From the NCBI GenBank assembly GCA_034927445.1, contig JAYFPZ010000037.1, forward strand, positions 1 through 64,000: a stretch of DNA of 64,000 bases, read 5' to 3'. The DNA comes from PHAA01 sp034927445 (GTDB lineage: Bacteria; Bacillota; Syntrophomonadia; Syntrophomonadales; Syntrophomonadaceae). Below the pieces are notes generated by a model. It saw nothing but the letters and a program-made list of their open reading frames with translations. It was not told the DNA's origin and did not search any database. Within the stretch, counting starts at the first letter, position 1. Every line of letters starts with the position of its first letter. A program made the translations under genes and the position numbers. Positions 41,747 to 51,134 of the stretch are shown in pieces.

Positions 41747-44080
41747 GTGAACAAAAGTCAATTAACCGAACAGGAGATAAGAACGCAATACATCACTCCG
41801 GCTATTAAAGCTGCGGGTTGGGCAGTGCCTCAAATACGCGAAGAATACGCCATCACCAAAGGACGTATTATCGCCCGTGGTGGAAGCTATAAGCGTAAAG
41901 AGGCCAAGCGCGCGGACTACGTTTTGTTCTACAAACCGCATATTCCCCTTGCCATTGTTGAAGCCAAAGATAATAACCATGCCATCGGAGATGGCATGCA
42001 ACAGGCGTTGGATTACGCCCAGCGCATGATGATACCGTTTGTTTTCACATCTAATGGGAATGGATTTACATTCCACAACCGGATTGATTCTAGTGAAAAT
42101 GTCATCAACCTTGGCGAGTTCCCGTCGCCGGAAATGCTTTGGGCTGCATATAAGCAAACCAACAAAATTGACGATAATCAAGAACAAATTATAACCCAGC
42201 CTTATTACCCGGAACGGGAGGACAAGCCTCCGCGTTATTACCAGCTTAATGCAATCAACCTCACTGTTGACGCCGTAACGCGTGGTCAAGATCGCGTACT
42301 GCTTGTCATGGCTACGGGTACGGGCAAAACATATACTGCTTTCCAAATCATTTGGCGGTTGTGGAAGGCAGGTGTTAAGAAGCGTATTCTGTTTCTCGCA
42401 GACCGCAATGCGCTGATCGACCAAACCTATGTGAACGATTTTGCGCCGTTCAAAGATAAAATGACCATCATCCGTAACCGGAAGATTGACAAATCTTATG
42501 AAATCTATCTCGCGCTGTATCAAGGATTGACCGGAGATGGTGATAAAGACGTATTTAAGCAATTCAGTCAAAATTTCTTTGATCTTATCATCGTGGATGA
42601 ATGTCATCGAGGCAGCGCAAAGGCAAACAGCGAGTGGCGCGAAATACTGGATTATTTTAAGCATGCGACACAAATTGGCCTGACAGCCACGCCTAAAGAA
42701 GATAAAGACGTGTCCAACATCGACTATTTTGGCAAGCCCCTCTATACCTATTCGCTGAAAGAAGGCATAGATGATGGCTTTCTTGCACCTTATCGTGTCA
42801 TCCGTGTACTGCTGGACAAGGACGCCGAGGGTTTCCGCCCGTATGTCGGGCAGACAGACCGTTTCGGCAATGTGATTGAAGATAGAGAATATAATGCCAA
42901 CGACTTTGACCGCGAACTGGTGTTGGAGCAGCGTACTAAAATGGTTGCTAAGGTTGTTTCCAATTATCTGCAAAAGCACAATAGCCGGTTCGACAAGAGT
43001 ATCTTCTTCTGCGTTGATACCGAACATGCCGATCGTATGCGGCAGGCTCTTGTTAACGAAAACCGTAATCTTGTGGGAGAAGATGAACGGTATGTCATGC
43101 GCATTACAGGCGATGATGATATCGGCAAAAAGCAGCTCGATAACTTCCGCGATGTGTCCAGTAGATACCCTGTGTTGGTTACTACCTCCAAGCTGCTTAC
43201 TACGGGCGTTGACGCCCAGATGGTAAAGAATATCGTGCTCGACTCCAACATCAACAGTATGACGGAGTTTAAGCAGGTTATTGGCCGTGGCACTCGTGTC
43301 CGCGAAGACTTGGGCAAGATGTTCTTTACCATTTTTGATTTTCGCAACGCCACGCGCCTTTTTGCCGATCCGGACTTTGACGGGCCGGTTGAGCAGGACG
43401 CCGAGTTTACGCCGGGGCCGGACGGCGAAATACCACCATTGCCGGATGACCCGCCGGAAGATGAGGGCGATGGAGCCGAGGAACCGCCTATCATTGTTGA
43501 CCCACCGGGAGGCCGCAGGCAGAAATACTATGTTCACGATGTTGAAGTAACTGTGCTGAAACAGCGTGTGCAGTACATCGATAAGGACGGCAAGCTGATT
43601 ACCGAATCCTTGACCGACTACACCCGCCGCAATGTGCGCGACCGTTATGCCACGCTGGATGATTTCCTTACTGAGTGGAACAGCGCCGAACGCAAGCAAG
43701 CCATTTTGGATGGGCTGGCGACACAGGGTATCTTAATTGAAGAACTGCAAGATCAAATCGGGCAGGAGTTTGACCCGTTCGATTTACTTTGCCATGTCGC
43801 TTTTGACCAGAAACCATTAACCCGTAGAGAACGGGCCAACAACGTGAAAAAGCGAAACTACTTCGCAAAATATGGTGGGCAGGCCGCTGCCGTGTTGGAT
43901 GCTTTGCTTGAAAAATACGCCGATTCCGGCGTTGCCGATTTGGAAAGCATGGACATCCTCAAAGTTAACCCCATCAAGGATTTCGGTTCTCCCATTTATA
44001 TTGTAAACAGGATTTTCAAGGGAAAAACCAATTTCGAACAGGCAATGAAAGAGCTTACACACGAACTCTATGCAGCGTAA
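41747..44080 (+). CDS. hsdR: Type I restriction enzyme, R (motor/endonuclease) subunit
   Basis: HsdR (777 aa from GTG 41747) is the ATP-driven translocase and nuclease of a type I system. The N-terminal PD-(D/E)XK site is D57 with E72-x-K74 (VEAK). The SF2 helicase core shows ATGTGKT (about 189-195), DECHRGS, TATPKED and RGTRVRED-type motif VI (IGRGTRVRE). A proline/acid-rich linker (about 560-595) leads to the C-terminal HsdM-binding region. A longer frame begins at GTG 41717 inside the hairpin; GTG 41747 has GGGGATCGG upstream. hsdM follows after 18 bp. Confidence 0.95.
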   Translation: MNKSQLTEQEIRTQYITPAIKAAGWAVPQIREEYAITKGRIIARGGSYKRKEAKRADYVLFYKPHIPLAIVEAKDNNHAIGDGMQQALDYAQRMMIPFVFTSNGNGFTFHNRIDSSENVINLGEFPSPEMLWAAYKQTNKIDDNQEQIITQPYYPEREDKPPRYYQLNAINLTVDAVTRGQDRVLLVMATGTGKTYTAFQIIWRLWKAGVKKRILFLADRNALIDQTYVNDFAPFKDKMTIIRNRKIDKSYEIYLALYQGLTGDGDKDVFKQFSQNFFDLIIVDECHRGSAKANSEWREILDYFKHATQIGLTATPKEDKDVSNIDYFGKPLYTYSLKEGIDDGFLAPYRVIRVLLDKDAEGFRPYVGQTDRFGNVIEDREYNANDFDRELVLEQRTKMVAKVVSNYLQKHNSRFDKSIFFCVDTEHADRMRQALVNENRNLVGEDERYVMRITGDDDIGKKQLDNFRDVSSRYPVLVTTSKLLTTGVDAQMVKNIVLDSNINSMTEFKQVIGRGTRVREDLGKMFFTIFDFRNATRLFADPDFDGPVEQDAEFTPGPDGEIPPLPDDPPEDEGDGAEEPPIIVDPPGGRRQKYYVHDVEVTVLKQRVQYIDKDGKLITESLTDYTRRNVRDRYATLDDFLTEWNSAERKQAILDGLATQGILIEELQDQIGQEFDPFDLLCHVAFDQKPLTRRERANNVKKRNYFAKYGGQAAAVLDALLEKYADSGVADLESMDILKVNPIKDFGSPIYIVNRIFKGKTNFEQAMKELTHELYAA

Positions 44081-44098
44081 CAAACGGAGGAACCGAAT

Positions 44099-45565
44099 AT
44101 GGCAGTATCAAACACAACCAAAGCCTTAAAGGACATCATGCGCATCGATGCCGGTATAAACGGCGACGCACAGTATATCGAGCAGATCACATGGATGCTG
44201 TTCCTCAAGGCGTTTGATTATAAAGAACAGGAATGGGCACTACTTACCGAAAACGAATACGAGCCGGTCATCCCCGGCGAATACCGCTGGAGCACATGGG
44301 CCCAAGATTCCGAGGGAATTACAGGCAATGCCCTTCTTTCGCATGTGGACAAGATGTTTATTGCTTTTCGCAATTTGGATTCGTCTATGGACATTAAGGA
44401 CGAAACCAAGAAACGTAAATGGCTTATCCGCAACGTAATGGAAGGCGTCAACAACTTTATGAAATCCGGCACATTGCTCCGGCAGGTTGTGAACAAGATA
44501 AATGCTGATATTGATTTTGAAGAAGCAAAGCACAGTCATCTCTTTAATGGATTTTATGGCACTATGCTTAGAGATTTGCAAAGTGCCGGTAAAGCAGGGG
44601 AATTTTATACCCCACGACCAATAACACATTTTATTGTTGAGATGATTAATCCTAAATTGGGCGAGGTAATACTTGACCCAGCATGTGGAACATGTGGTTT
44701 TTTGGAAAGTGTCATTGAACATTTAGAATCATTGGTAAAAACAGCGTCGGATTACCGCATACTACAACAAACCCTCAAAGGCATTGAAAAGAAACCGTTA
44801 CCTTATCTTTTGGGCGTTACAAATTTGATTGCTCACGGCATAGATGTACCCGACATCCGACTGGACAACACCCTCCGTACTCCTGTTGTTGATTACGGAA
44901 TCAAAGATAAAGTGGATGTTATTGTTACCAATCCGCCGTTTGGCGGTGCGGAAGAAAAGGCAATTTCCAATTCTGTGTCAGCTGAACTGCGCAACACCGA
45001 AACTGCCGATCTGTTCCTTGTACATATCATGGCGCTGCTGCAAGACGGCGGTCGGTGCGGTCTTGTGTTGCCGGATGGCTTCCTGTTTGGCACAGGCGTC
45101 AAGTCCGCCATCAAGAAAAAGCTGCTGGAAGAAAATGACCTGCACACTATCGTGCGGTTGCCGAAAGACGTATTTGCGCCGTATACCAACATCAACACAA
45201 ATCTGCTGTTTTTCCGCAAGGGCCGTCCGACAAAAGGCGTGTGGTTCTACCGGCTGGAAATGCCTGCGGGCTATAAGCATTTTTCCAAAACGCGTCCCAT
45301 GCTGGACGCACACTTTAACCCTGTGCGCGAGTGGTGGAACAATCGCATTGAAAGTGAAGTGTCGCAGTATGTGCCGGTGGAGGATATCGTCGCCACTGGC
45401 GATTATAATCTTGACCTTTGTGGCTTCACGCATGAAACGGTGGAAATTTTACCGCCCGATGAGTTTATTGCGGAATATCTGAATGAGAAAGCCGCCATTT
45501 ACGCGCAGATTGAAGACATATTGGAGCGCATCACCGCCACGATGGAACAGGGGGATGCGCTATGA
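44099..45565 (+). CDS. hsdM: Type I DNA methyltransferase, M subunit
   Basis: HsdM (488 aa) methylates adenine N6 at the site read by HsdS and, without methylation, licenses restriction. An N-terminal helical HsdM domain precedes the Rossmann methyltransferase. GEFYTPRPI leads into motif I DPACGTCGF (193-201), where a Cys replaces the more usual Gly. Motif IV is NPPF (278-281). ATG 44099 follows CGGAGG. The stop overlaps the hsdS ATG by 4 bp. Confidence 0.95.
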   Translation: MAVSNTTKALKDIMRIDAGINGDAQYIEQITWMLFLKAFDYKEQEWALLTENEYEPVIPGEYRWSTWAQDSEGITGNALLSHVDKMFIAFRNLDSSMDIKDETKKRKWLIRNVMEGVNNFMKSGTLLRQVVNKINADIDFEEAKHSHLFNGFYGTMLRDLQSAGKAGEFYTPRPITHFIVEMINPKLGEVILDPACGTCGFLESVIEHLESLVKTASDYRILQQTLKGIEKKPLPYLLGVTNLIAHGIDVPDIRLDNTLRTPVVDYGIKDKVDVIVTNPPFGGAEEKAISNSVSAELRNTETADLFLVHIMALLQDGGRCGLVLPDGFLFGTGVKSAIKKKLLEENDLHTIVRLPKDVFAPYTNINTNLLFFRKGRPTKGVWFYRLEMPAGYKHFSKTRPMLDAHFNPVREWWNNRIESEVSQYVPVEDIVATGDYNLDLCGFTHETVEILPPDEFIAEYLNEKAAIYAQIEDILERITATMEQGDAL

Positions 45566-47151
45566 AAGCTGCCCAACTCCGGCAATCCATCCTGCAAGCG
45601 GCGGTGCAGGGTAAACTTGTGCCGCAAAATATCCACGACGAACCGGCGTCTGAACTATTGGAGCACATCCGGCAGGAAAAGTCATGGCTTGTTAAGGAAG
45701 GCAAAATAAAAAAAGAAAAGCCCCTGCCGCCCATTGCAGAGGACGAAACCCCATACGATTTGCCGGATGGGTGGGTTTGGTGCAGGCTTGGGGATATTAC
45801 ACAATTCGTTGCTACTGGCCCTTTTGGTAGCATGCTCCACAAATCAGATTACGTTAACAATGGTATTCCGCTTGTTAATCCAGCAAATATGAAAAATGGG
45901 ATAGCTGTGGCATCCGATAGAATGATGGTTGATGAAGCTACCAGAGATCGTTTGAGTAGCTACATTCTTCATAAAGATGACATTGTGGTAGCGCGTCGGG
46001 GTGATTTAGGAAGATGTGCCATCATTACCGAAAACGAAGATGGTTGGCTTTGTGGAACTGGTTCATTTTTTCTGCACCTATCCTCTTTTATTTATCAGCA
46101 ATACTTTGTATTGCTATTTTCTTCTCCTGTTTCTCGAGAGCAGTTAATAGGAGAATCAGTTGGAACTACCATGAGCAATCTCAATCATGGTATTTTGAAG
46201 AACCTAAACTTTCCCCTCCCGCCCCTTGCCGAGCAACAGCGTATTGTCGCCAAAGTGGACGAGCTAATGGTGCTATGCGACGAACTGGAAGCGGCGGAAA
46301 AAGAGCTGGACGCGCTGGAAAGCCGTTTTGCCGAATATCTGCCGAAGTCCATCCTGCAAGCGGCGGTGCAAGGCAAACTAGTGCCGCAAAACGTCCATGA
46401 CGAACCAGCAACGGAATTGTTAAAACGCATTCAGCAGGAAAAGGTGCGGCTTGTCAGGGAGGGCAAAATCAAAAAAGAAAAGCCCTTGCCGCCTATTGCA
46501 GAGGACGAAATTCCATACGATTTACCAGATGGGTGGGTTTGGTGCAGGCTTGGTGGGGTTGTGTCTTTATTAGAAGGGGAAAAAGCAAGCGGAAACCCAT
46601 TACCTTATCTTGAGGCAAAAGTATTAAGAGGACAAAAAACACCCGCGATAGTTGATGAAGGTAAATTCATAAAAGAAGGAACTAAGCTTATCTTGGTAGA
46701 TGGCGAAAATTCTGGTGAAATTTTTATTTCTCCTATGGAAGGTTACATGGGGAGTACATTCAAAGTTCTTCATATTGTAAAAGCATTATGGTTGCCGTTT
46801 ATTCTTAGGTTTATCGAATTACACAAGGATTTATTTAGAAACTCAAAAAAGGGTGCAGCAATTCCTCATTTAAATAAAGACATTTTTTTTCACTTGCCGC
46901 TTCCCCTACCGCCCCTTGCCGAACAACAGCGGATTGTTGCCAAAGTGGACGAGCTGATGGCGCTGTGTAATAAGCTGAAAGCGGCGAGGGATATTTCTGT
47001 GAAGCATATAACATCCAATATTGTGCCGTTCCCGCAACAGGGCGAGGATGAACTGGAAATCGGAATCGCCGCCCGTGGTGAAATGCAAGAACTTTCGGAA
47101 GAGGCCGCACAGGACATCAAAGAAATGTTTGGGGATGATTGCAATGGCTGA
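45562..47151 (+). CDS. hsdS: Type I restriction specificity subunit
   Basis: HsdS (529 aa) sets the recognition sequence. It has two variable target-recognition domains (about residues 75-215 and 330-445), each followed by a conserved helix block (PLPPLAEQQRIVAKVDELM). Each is preceded by an almost identical block (SILQAAVQGKLVPQN). The matching DNA repeats are 206 bp and 84 bp long, so the gene is an evident half-site duplication. It predicts a bipartite target with two half-sites. Overlaps hsdM by 4 bp and the next gene by 8 bp. Confidence 0.95.
   Translation: MKAAQLRQSILQAAVQGKLVPQNIHDEPASELLEHIRQEKSWLVKEGKIKKEKPLPPIAEDETPYDLPDGWVWCRLGDITQFVATGPFGSMLHKSDYVNNGIPLVNPANMKNGIAVASDRMMVDEATRDRLSSYILHKDDIVVARRGDLGRCAIITENEDGWLCGTGSFFLHLSSFIYQQYFVLLFSSPVSREQLIGESVGTTMSNLNHGILKNLNFPLPPLAEQQRIVAKVDELMVLCDELEAAEKELDALESRFAEYLPKSILQAAVQGKLVPQNVHDEPATELLKRIQQEKVRLVREGKIKKEKPLPPIAEDEIPYDLPDGWVWCRLGGVVSLLEGEKASGNPLPYLEAKVLRGQKTPAIVDEGKFIKEGTKLILVDGENSGEIFISPMEGYMGSTFKVLHIVKALWLPFILRFIELHKDLFRNSKKGAAIPHLNKDIFFHLPLPLPPLAEQQRIVAKVDELMALCNKLKAARDISVKHITSNIVPFPQQGEDELEIGIAARGEMQELSEEAAQDIKEMFGDDCNG
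45586..46553 (+). repeat. Internal direct repeats of hsdS, 206 bp
   Basis: Copies at 45586-45791 and 46348-46553 are the same length, without gaps, and differ mainly at third codon positions. A second pair, 84 bp, is at 46213-46296 and 46903-46986. Together they define two interchangeable half-genes, each a recognition domain plus conserved helix. Confidence 0.9.
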
Positions 47152-47908
47152 CCCCATTGCAAAGGCAAAGCAGGTTTTATCTGATAAAAAAGTCGGTGAT
47201 ATTCCAGCTCTGTCGCTCGGTGCTATTGCCGACAGTGAAGGTGTCAAATACAAACAAAAATCCTACCCCGATAAATGGGACGGGATGTTGGTGTTCAATG
47301 GAGACCAGCGCGGCATTCTTGTAAACACGCGCATTGATAATCCCGCTCGCCACAATTTTACGTTTGCACATGAGCTGGGACATTACTTTTTGAATCATCC
47401 GCCGAGTTTTTCAAAAGATTGCCAGATTGGTATTAAGTGTAACGTCTCAGAAACCAGTATGGAACAAAAAGGGCGCGAAGCGGAGGCAAACCGTTTTGCT
47501 GTCGAACTTCTAATGCCGCAAGATCGCTTTTTGTTGATGATGTTGGGAGCTGAGATTGATTTTGCTCTCATAGCAGGTTTAGCAATTGAGTTTATGGTAT
47601 CAAAACAGGCCTGCAGCTATCGTTTAATGGAATTAACGCAAAAGCCTTGTATTGTAGTTTTTTCAAAACATGGGAAAATTGTCAGTTATAAGGCTTCGCG
47701 GGCAGCAAAGGGATTTTGGGGCGGGTATGCCTCTTTGCCAAGTGAAACAGTAGCGCATGAAATGATAATCAACAAAAAACAGCAGAGCAATTTCGCGGAA
47801 TGTGATTCGCGAAATTGGCTTCTCCGCACAGTACCGGAACAAAAGATTTATGAATGTACACGAGGCAGTTATGCTGACGGTTCAGCAATGACAATCTTGA
47901 AATGGTAG
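47144..47908 (+). CDS. ImmA/IrrE-family metallopeptidase
   Basis: This zinc peptidase-like protein has 254 aa. The metal motif HELGH is at 76-80, and a third ligand is probably in REAEANRFAVELLMP. There is no N-terminal XRE helix-turn-helix, unlike the fused forms. ImmA/IrrE proteins usually cleave a repressor or activate a stress response. The ATG overlaps the hsdS stop by 8 bp, and the following gene is 10 bp away, so it belongs to the restriction operon. Its substrate is unknown. The XRE/S24 repressor 4 kb away is one candidate. Confidence 0.88.
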   Translation: MADPIAKAKQVLSDKKVGDIPALSLGAIADSEGVKYKQKSYPDKWDGMLVFNGDQRGILVNTRIDNPARHNFTFAHELGHYFLNHPPSFSKDCQIGIKCNVSETSMEQKGREAEANRFAVELLMPQDRFLLMMLGAEIDFALIAGLAIEFMVSKQACSYRLMELTQKPCIVVFSKHGKIVSYKASRAAKGFWGGYASLPSETVAHEMIINKKQQSNFAECDSRNWLLRTVPEQKIYECTRGSYADGSAMTILKW

Positions 47909-47918
47909 GTGAAAGAGT

Positions 47919-48899
47919 ATGCCTGCGCATGTATTTGTGCTCGATGAAGGAAATTATGCTATTTGTACGTACAGAGGAATCGTAGGATTACCGGAAGCTG
48001 TTCCCGGCTCCAAAAATGAACTGGCCACAAATGATGCGCTACTTTCACGAATGGCTATTGTTAAAGAGGGCGATTATATACTGTTTTATGTAACAGGCGT
48101 AAAGGAACTTCGGGGAATATGGAAAGCCGCAGGCAAACCATTTTATGATGATACACCAGTGTGGAGTGATAAAACATATCCCTTTCGGCATCGATTGGAA
48201 AGCACACAATACAGTTTCACAAAGCCGGTGCGCCTTAATGATATTTTCGATCTAAGAAATTCTGGAAAAATTTGGACTTTCGCACTGAACCGTGCAAGTG
48301 GCACGAATGCAATGTTCTCTATTTCTGATTCAGAATTTGATATTCTATTACAAGAGTACCTGAAAATCAATCCATTTACGATGAGCAAAAATATCATTAT
48401 GGAACCCTACCCCGTTAAGCCAGCAAATCTATTTGAGAAAATTCATAGAATGAACGACGGTCACCTTCCACGCTATGAAGCGTCTCTTATGGCATTACTA
48501 TTGGGTGCTTTTGTTAAAGGTGAATTTCAGGATATATTTGGGAACTACTCCGACTATCTGAGCTATATTCCCACTAATCTCGGAACAGAAATTGATATTC
48601 TTTTGTTTTTTGGCAACCCTCAGAACAAACAGCAAACGATGTCTTACGACATAATAGAAGTCAAACTAGATCGTTTTGATGCTAAGGCTCTCCGGCAATT
48701 GATTGGTTATGAATCATGGTTTATTCATAAAAAGGTTCAGGGTGATATAAACATGGTGCGAGTTAGTGCCATCGCCAAACGGTTTGACGCGGATGTTGTG
48801 GACTACGTTCAAAAAAGGAAGCAATTTGAGGGCAAAGAGATTAAGCTGTTCCAGTATGATGTTGCACAAAACGGAGAATTGATGCTTAGAGTGATGTAG
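47919..48899 (+). CDS. EVE-like (PUA superfamily) domain fused to PD-(D/E)XK nuclease
   Basis: A 326-aa two-domain protein. Residues about 1-155 look like an EVE domain (EGDYILFYVTG at 50-60, GKPFYDDTPVW and TYPFRHRLE at 86-94), a fold that reads modified bases. Residues about 180-326 look like a PD-(D/E)XK nuclease: E187, D226 in GTEIDILLF, E247-V-K249 in YDIIEVKL, then a helix with QLIGYE. The combination suggests a modification-dependent endonuclease. It sits 10 bp behind the metallopeptidase gene, last in the hsd operon. Family assignment is from motifs, not alignment. Confidence 0.75.
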   Translation: MPAHVFVLDEGNYAICTYRGIVGLPEAVPGSKNELATNDALLSRMAIVKEGDYILFYVTGVKELRGIWKAAGKPFYDDTPVWSDKTYPFRHRLESTQYSFTKPVRLNDIFDLRNSGKIWTFALNRASGTNAMFSISDSEFDILLQEYLKINPFTMSKNIIMEPYPVKPANLFEKIHRMNDGHLPRYEASLMALLLGAFVKGEFQDIFGNYSDYLSYIPTNLGTEIDILLFFGNPQNKQQTMSYDIIEVKLDRFDAKALRQLIGYESWFIHKKVQGDINMVRVSAIAKRFDADVVDYVQKRKQFEGKEIKLFQYDVAQNGELMLRVM

Positions 48900-49373
48900 G
48901 TTCAATATGCCTCGTCCTTCTTTATGAAAATAGGCCGTAATTTTCTCGCTGACCGCTCAAAATTTCCGCCCGGTTTTCCTGCCGCTTCATATGACTATGA
49001 TTATAAACAAAAGAGCAACCTTTTCAACCTTGATTCCTTATATTGCAAAATGCCCAAGAAGGCTTTTACGAAGGGTAGGGAACAGGAATTTGAGATATTA
49101 ATGATGTATTCTGGCTTCACAGCATTTGGGGTGATGAAGACAATTGCTGGCAGGAATACTTGGAAAAAGTGCTGCCAAGTTTAAAGTAATGATTTGCTTC
49201 TTTTATCTGCCCAACCAGGCATATTCTAAAACTCAAAGCGCCTGCGATTGTCAAGGAATATAGCATAATAAGAATGAAGATTCATTAAAATTGACGATAT
49301 GAGTACTGTTTTAGCTTCATTTGACACAAGGTATTTATTGGGTACGAAACGAATTATAAGGGGAAAAGCATCC
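48900..49373. other. Gap with a possible gene remnant
   Basis: This 474-bp stretch holds an 86-codon open frame (48924-49184) that I do not trust. In another frame, 49093-49184 reads as a coding-like tail (DINDVFWLHSIWG, then DEDNCWQEYLEKVLPSLK) without a start, probably the end of a lost gene. No terminator with a good T-run is seen after the EVE gene. Confidence 0.4.
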
Positions 49374-50846
49374 ATGGAAGAAGGGTTCAATGTGAACAGT
49401 TTTGAATTAGAGAAGCTGATGTATGAACTCATCGCTTTACCACACGAAACTGAATGGGTGGAATTCAAATTAGATCGTTATGATCCTCAACAAATCGGAG
49501 AGTATATTTCAGCGCTCTCCAATTCTGCCTGTCTACATGGGAAGGAAGCTGGCTACCTGATATTTGGCATAGAGGATGAAAGTCATGCGGTGAAAGGCAC
49601 GAGTTTTGAGCCGGATAAGGAGAAAATCGGTAATCAGGAAATTGAAAACTGGTTAGCTACGCAGCTAAGTCCACGTATTGATTTTGAGATCATTCATTTT
49701 ATTTTTCATGAGGTACCTATCGCATTGTTTAGAATTGACCCTACCTATAATACTCCGGTTAGTTTTAAGGGTGAAGCCTATATACGGGTAGGATCCTATA
49801 AAAAGAAGTTAGCAGATCATCCGGAAAAGGCTCGTAAAATCTGGATTAAAACCAAGAACCAGGTTTTTGAACGAGGGATTGCATTTAAAAATGTGAGTGC
49901 AGATGAGGTTTTGAAGTTACTGGACTACCCAAGCTATTTTATATTGATGAATCTGACCTTACCTGATAATAAGGCAGGTATCCTAGCCAAATTGTTAGAG
50001 GAAGACCTAATAGTTCAAAACAAGGGCAAATACCATATTACCAACCTGGGAGCTATACTTTTTGCTACCAATCTTGATCTGTTTGAAGGGCTAGCCCGAA
50101 AAGCAGTGCGCGTTATTATTTATAAGGGGAAAAACAAACTCAAGACTATTAAGGAACAGAGGGGCCACAAGGGTTATGCCAACGGATTTGAAGGATTAGT
50201 CACCTACATTAATGATCAGTTACCTACTAATGAAGAAATAGGTAAAGCATTTCGCAGGGAAGAAAAGATGTACCCTGAGTTGGCTATTCGTGAGCTAGTA
50301 GCCAATGCATTGATCCATCAAGATTTTACCAAAACGGGGACTGGGCCTATGGTTGAGATATTCGAAAATCGAGTGGAAATTACTAATCCCGGCAAACCAT
50401 TAATCGACACACTTAGATTTATCGATCATAGTCCCCAATCTCGAAACGAAAAACTAGCCTATTTTATGAGGCGTGTCAACATTTGCGAAGAAAGAGGCAG
50501 CGGCATAGATAAAGTGGTTAATGCTGTAGAATCCTATCAGTTGCCGGCACCCAATTTTGTGGCTGAGGAAAACTTCCTGCGGGTTATCCTATATGCGTAC
50601 AAATCTTTAAAAGAAATGACTAAGGATGATAAAATCCGGGCTTGTTACCAACATTGCTGTTTAAAATATGTCTCATCTGATTTTATGACTAATCAATCTA
50701 TGAGACAGCGTTTTCAGATTGAGGAAAAAAATTACTCTACCGCTTCGAGAATAATAGCGGACACAATTAGGGCTGGATTAATCAAAGATTATGATCCTGA
50801 TAGTAAGTCCAAAAAGTTCGCTAGATACATCCCAATCTGGGCTTAG
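49374..50846 (+). CDS. AlbA_2/Schlafen-type ATP-binding protein
   Basis: A 490-aa protein. An AlbA_2 domain begins near residue 20 (ETEWVEFKLDRYDPQQIGEYISALSNSA...GYLIFGIED). A middle segment is followed by a GHKL-like ATPase region (YPELAIRELVANALIHQDF, VEIFENRVEITNPG, EERGSGIDKVV) and a C-terminal winged-helix-like tail. Homologues are called RecG-like or putative transcriptional regulators. Several Schlafen/AlbA_2 proteins lie in defence islands. The longest frame starts at 49299, but ATG 49374 has AAGGGG upstream. Function here unproven. Confidence 0.82.
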   Translation: MEEGFNVNSFELEKLMYELIALPHETEWVEFKLDRYDPQQIGEYISALSNSACLHGKEAGYLIFGIEDESHAVKGTSFEPDKEKIGNQEIENWLATQLSPRIDFEIIHFIFHEVPIALFRIDPTYNTPVSFKGEAYIRVGSYKKKLADHPEKARKIWIKTKNQVFERGIAFKNVSADEVLKLLDYPSYFILMNLTLPDNKAGILAKLLEEDLIVQNKGKYHITNLGAILFATNLDLFEGLARKAVRVIIYKGKNKLKTIKEQRGHKGYANGFEGLVTYINDQLPTNEEIGKAFRREEKMYPELAIRELVANALIHQDFTKTGTGPMVEIFENRVEITNPGKPLIDTLRFIDHSPQSRNEKLAYFMRRVNICEERGSGIDKVVNAVESYQLPAPNFVAEENFLRVILYAYKSLKEMTKDDKIRACYQHCCLKYVSSDFMTNQSMRQRFQIEEKNYSTASRIIADTIRAGLIKDYDPDSKSKKFARYIPIWA

Positions 50847-50855
50847 CATGTCATG

Positions 50856-50973
50856 GTAATCTTATGTGATGGTTATGTGATTTAAATCGTTATTAAATTT
50901 TCATTTAAACTGTCAAGCCTTGATTTATTGGGATTTATTCATGTAATTCTTATGTGATGGTTATGTGACTTAA
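50856..50973 (+). repeat. Two 30-bp direct repeats containing TTATGTGA motifs
   Basis: Repeat 1 (50856-50885) and repeat 2 (50943-50973) differ by one inserted T and one substitution. Each contains TTATGTGA twice (CTTATGTGATGGTTATGTGA), so four copies of the octamer occur in 118 bp. They begin 10 bp after the stop of the AlbA_2 gene. Confidence 0.85.
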
Positions 50974-51134
50974 CTTACAAAATTCATTTAGTTAAAATAT
51001 GTAAAAGAGTTACGATTACGTTTTCTTTCAGGGTGGGATCTAATCATAAGCGGTATGGCGCCGATATAAAATAAATGAGCGGTTGAAGTTCTTTAAGCAT
51101 TATAATTGATAATTTAGGCCTTAAGCAGGATTAC

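Noticed and set aside
41762..43699. 645-codon minus-strand frame opposite hsdR
   Set aside because: It is the shadow of a GC-biased gene. The plus strand has every HsdR motif and the minus frame has none.
48924..49184. 86-codon frame after the EVE-nuclease gene
   Set aside because: No ribosome binding site and unnatural composition. A different frame in the same stretch looks more coding but has no start.
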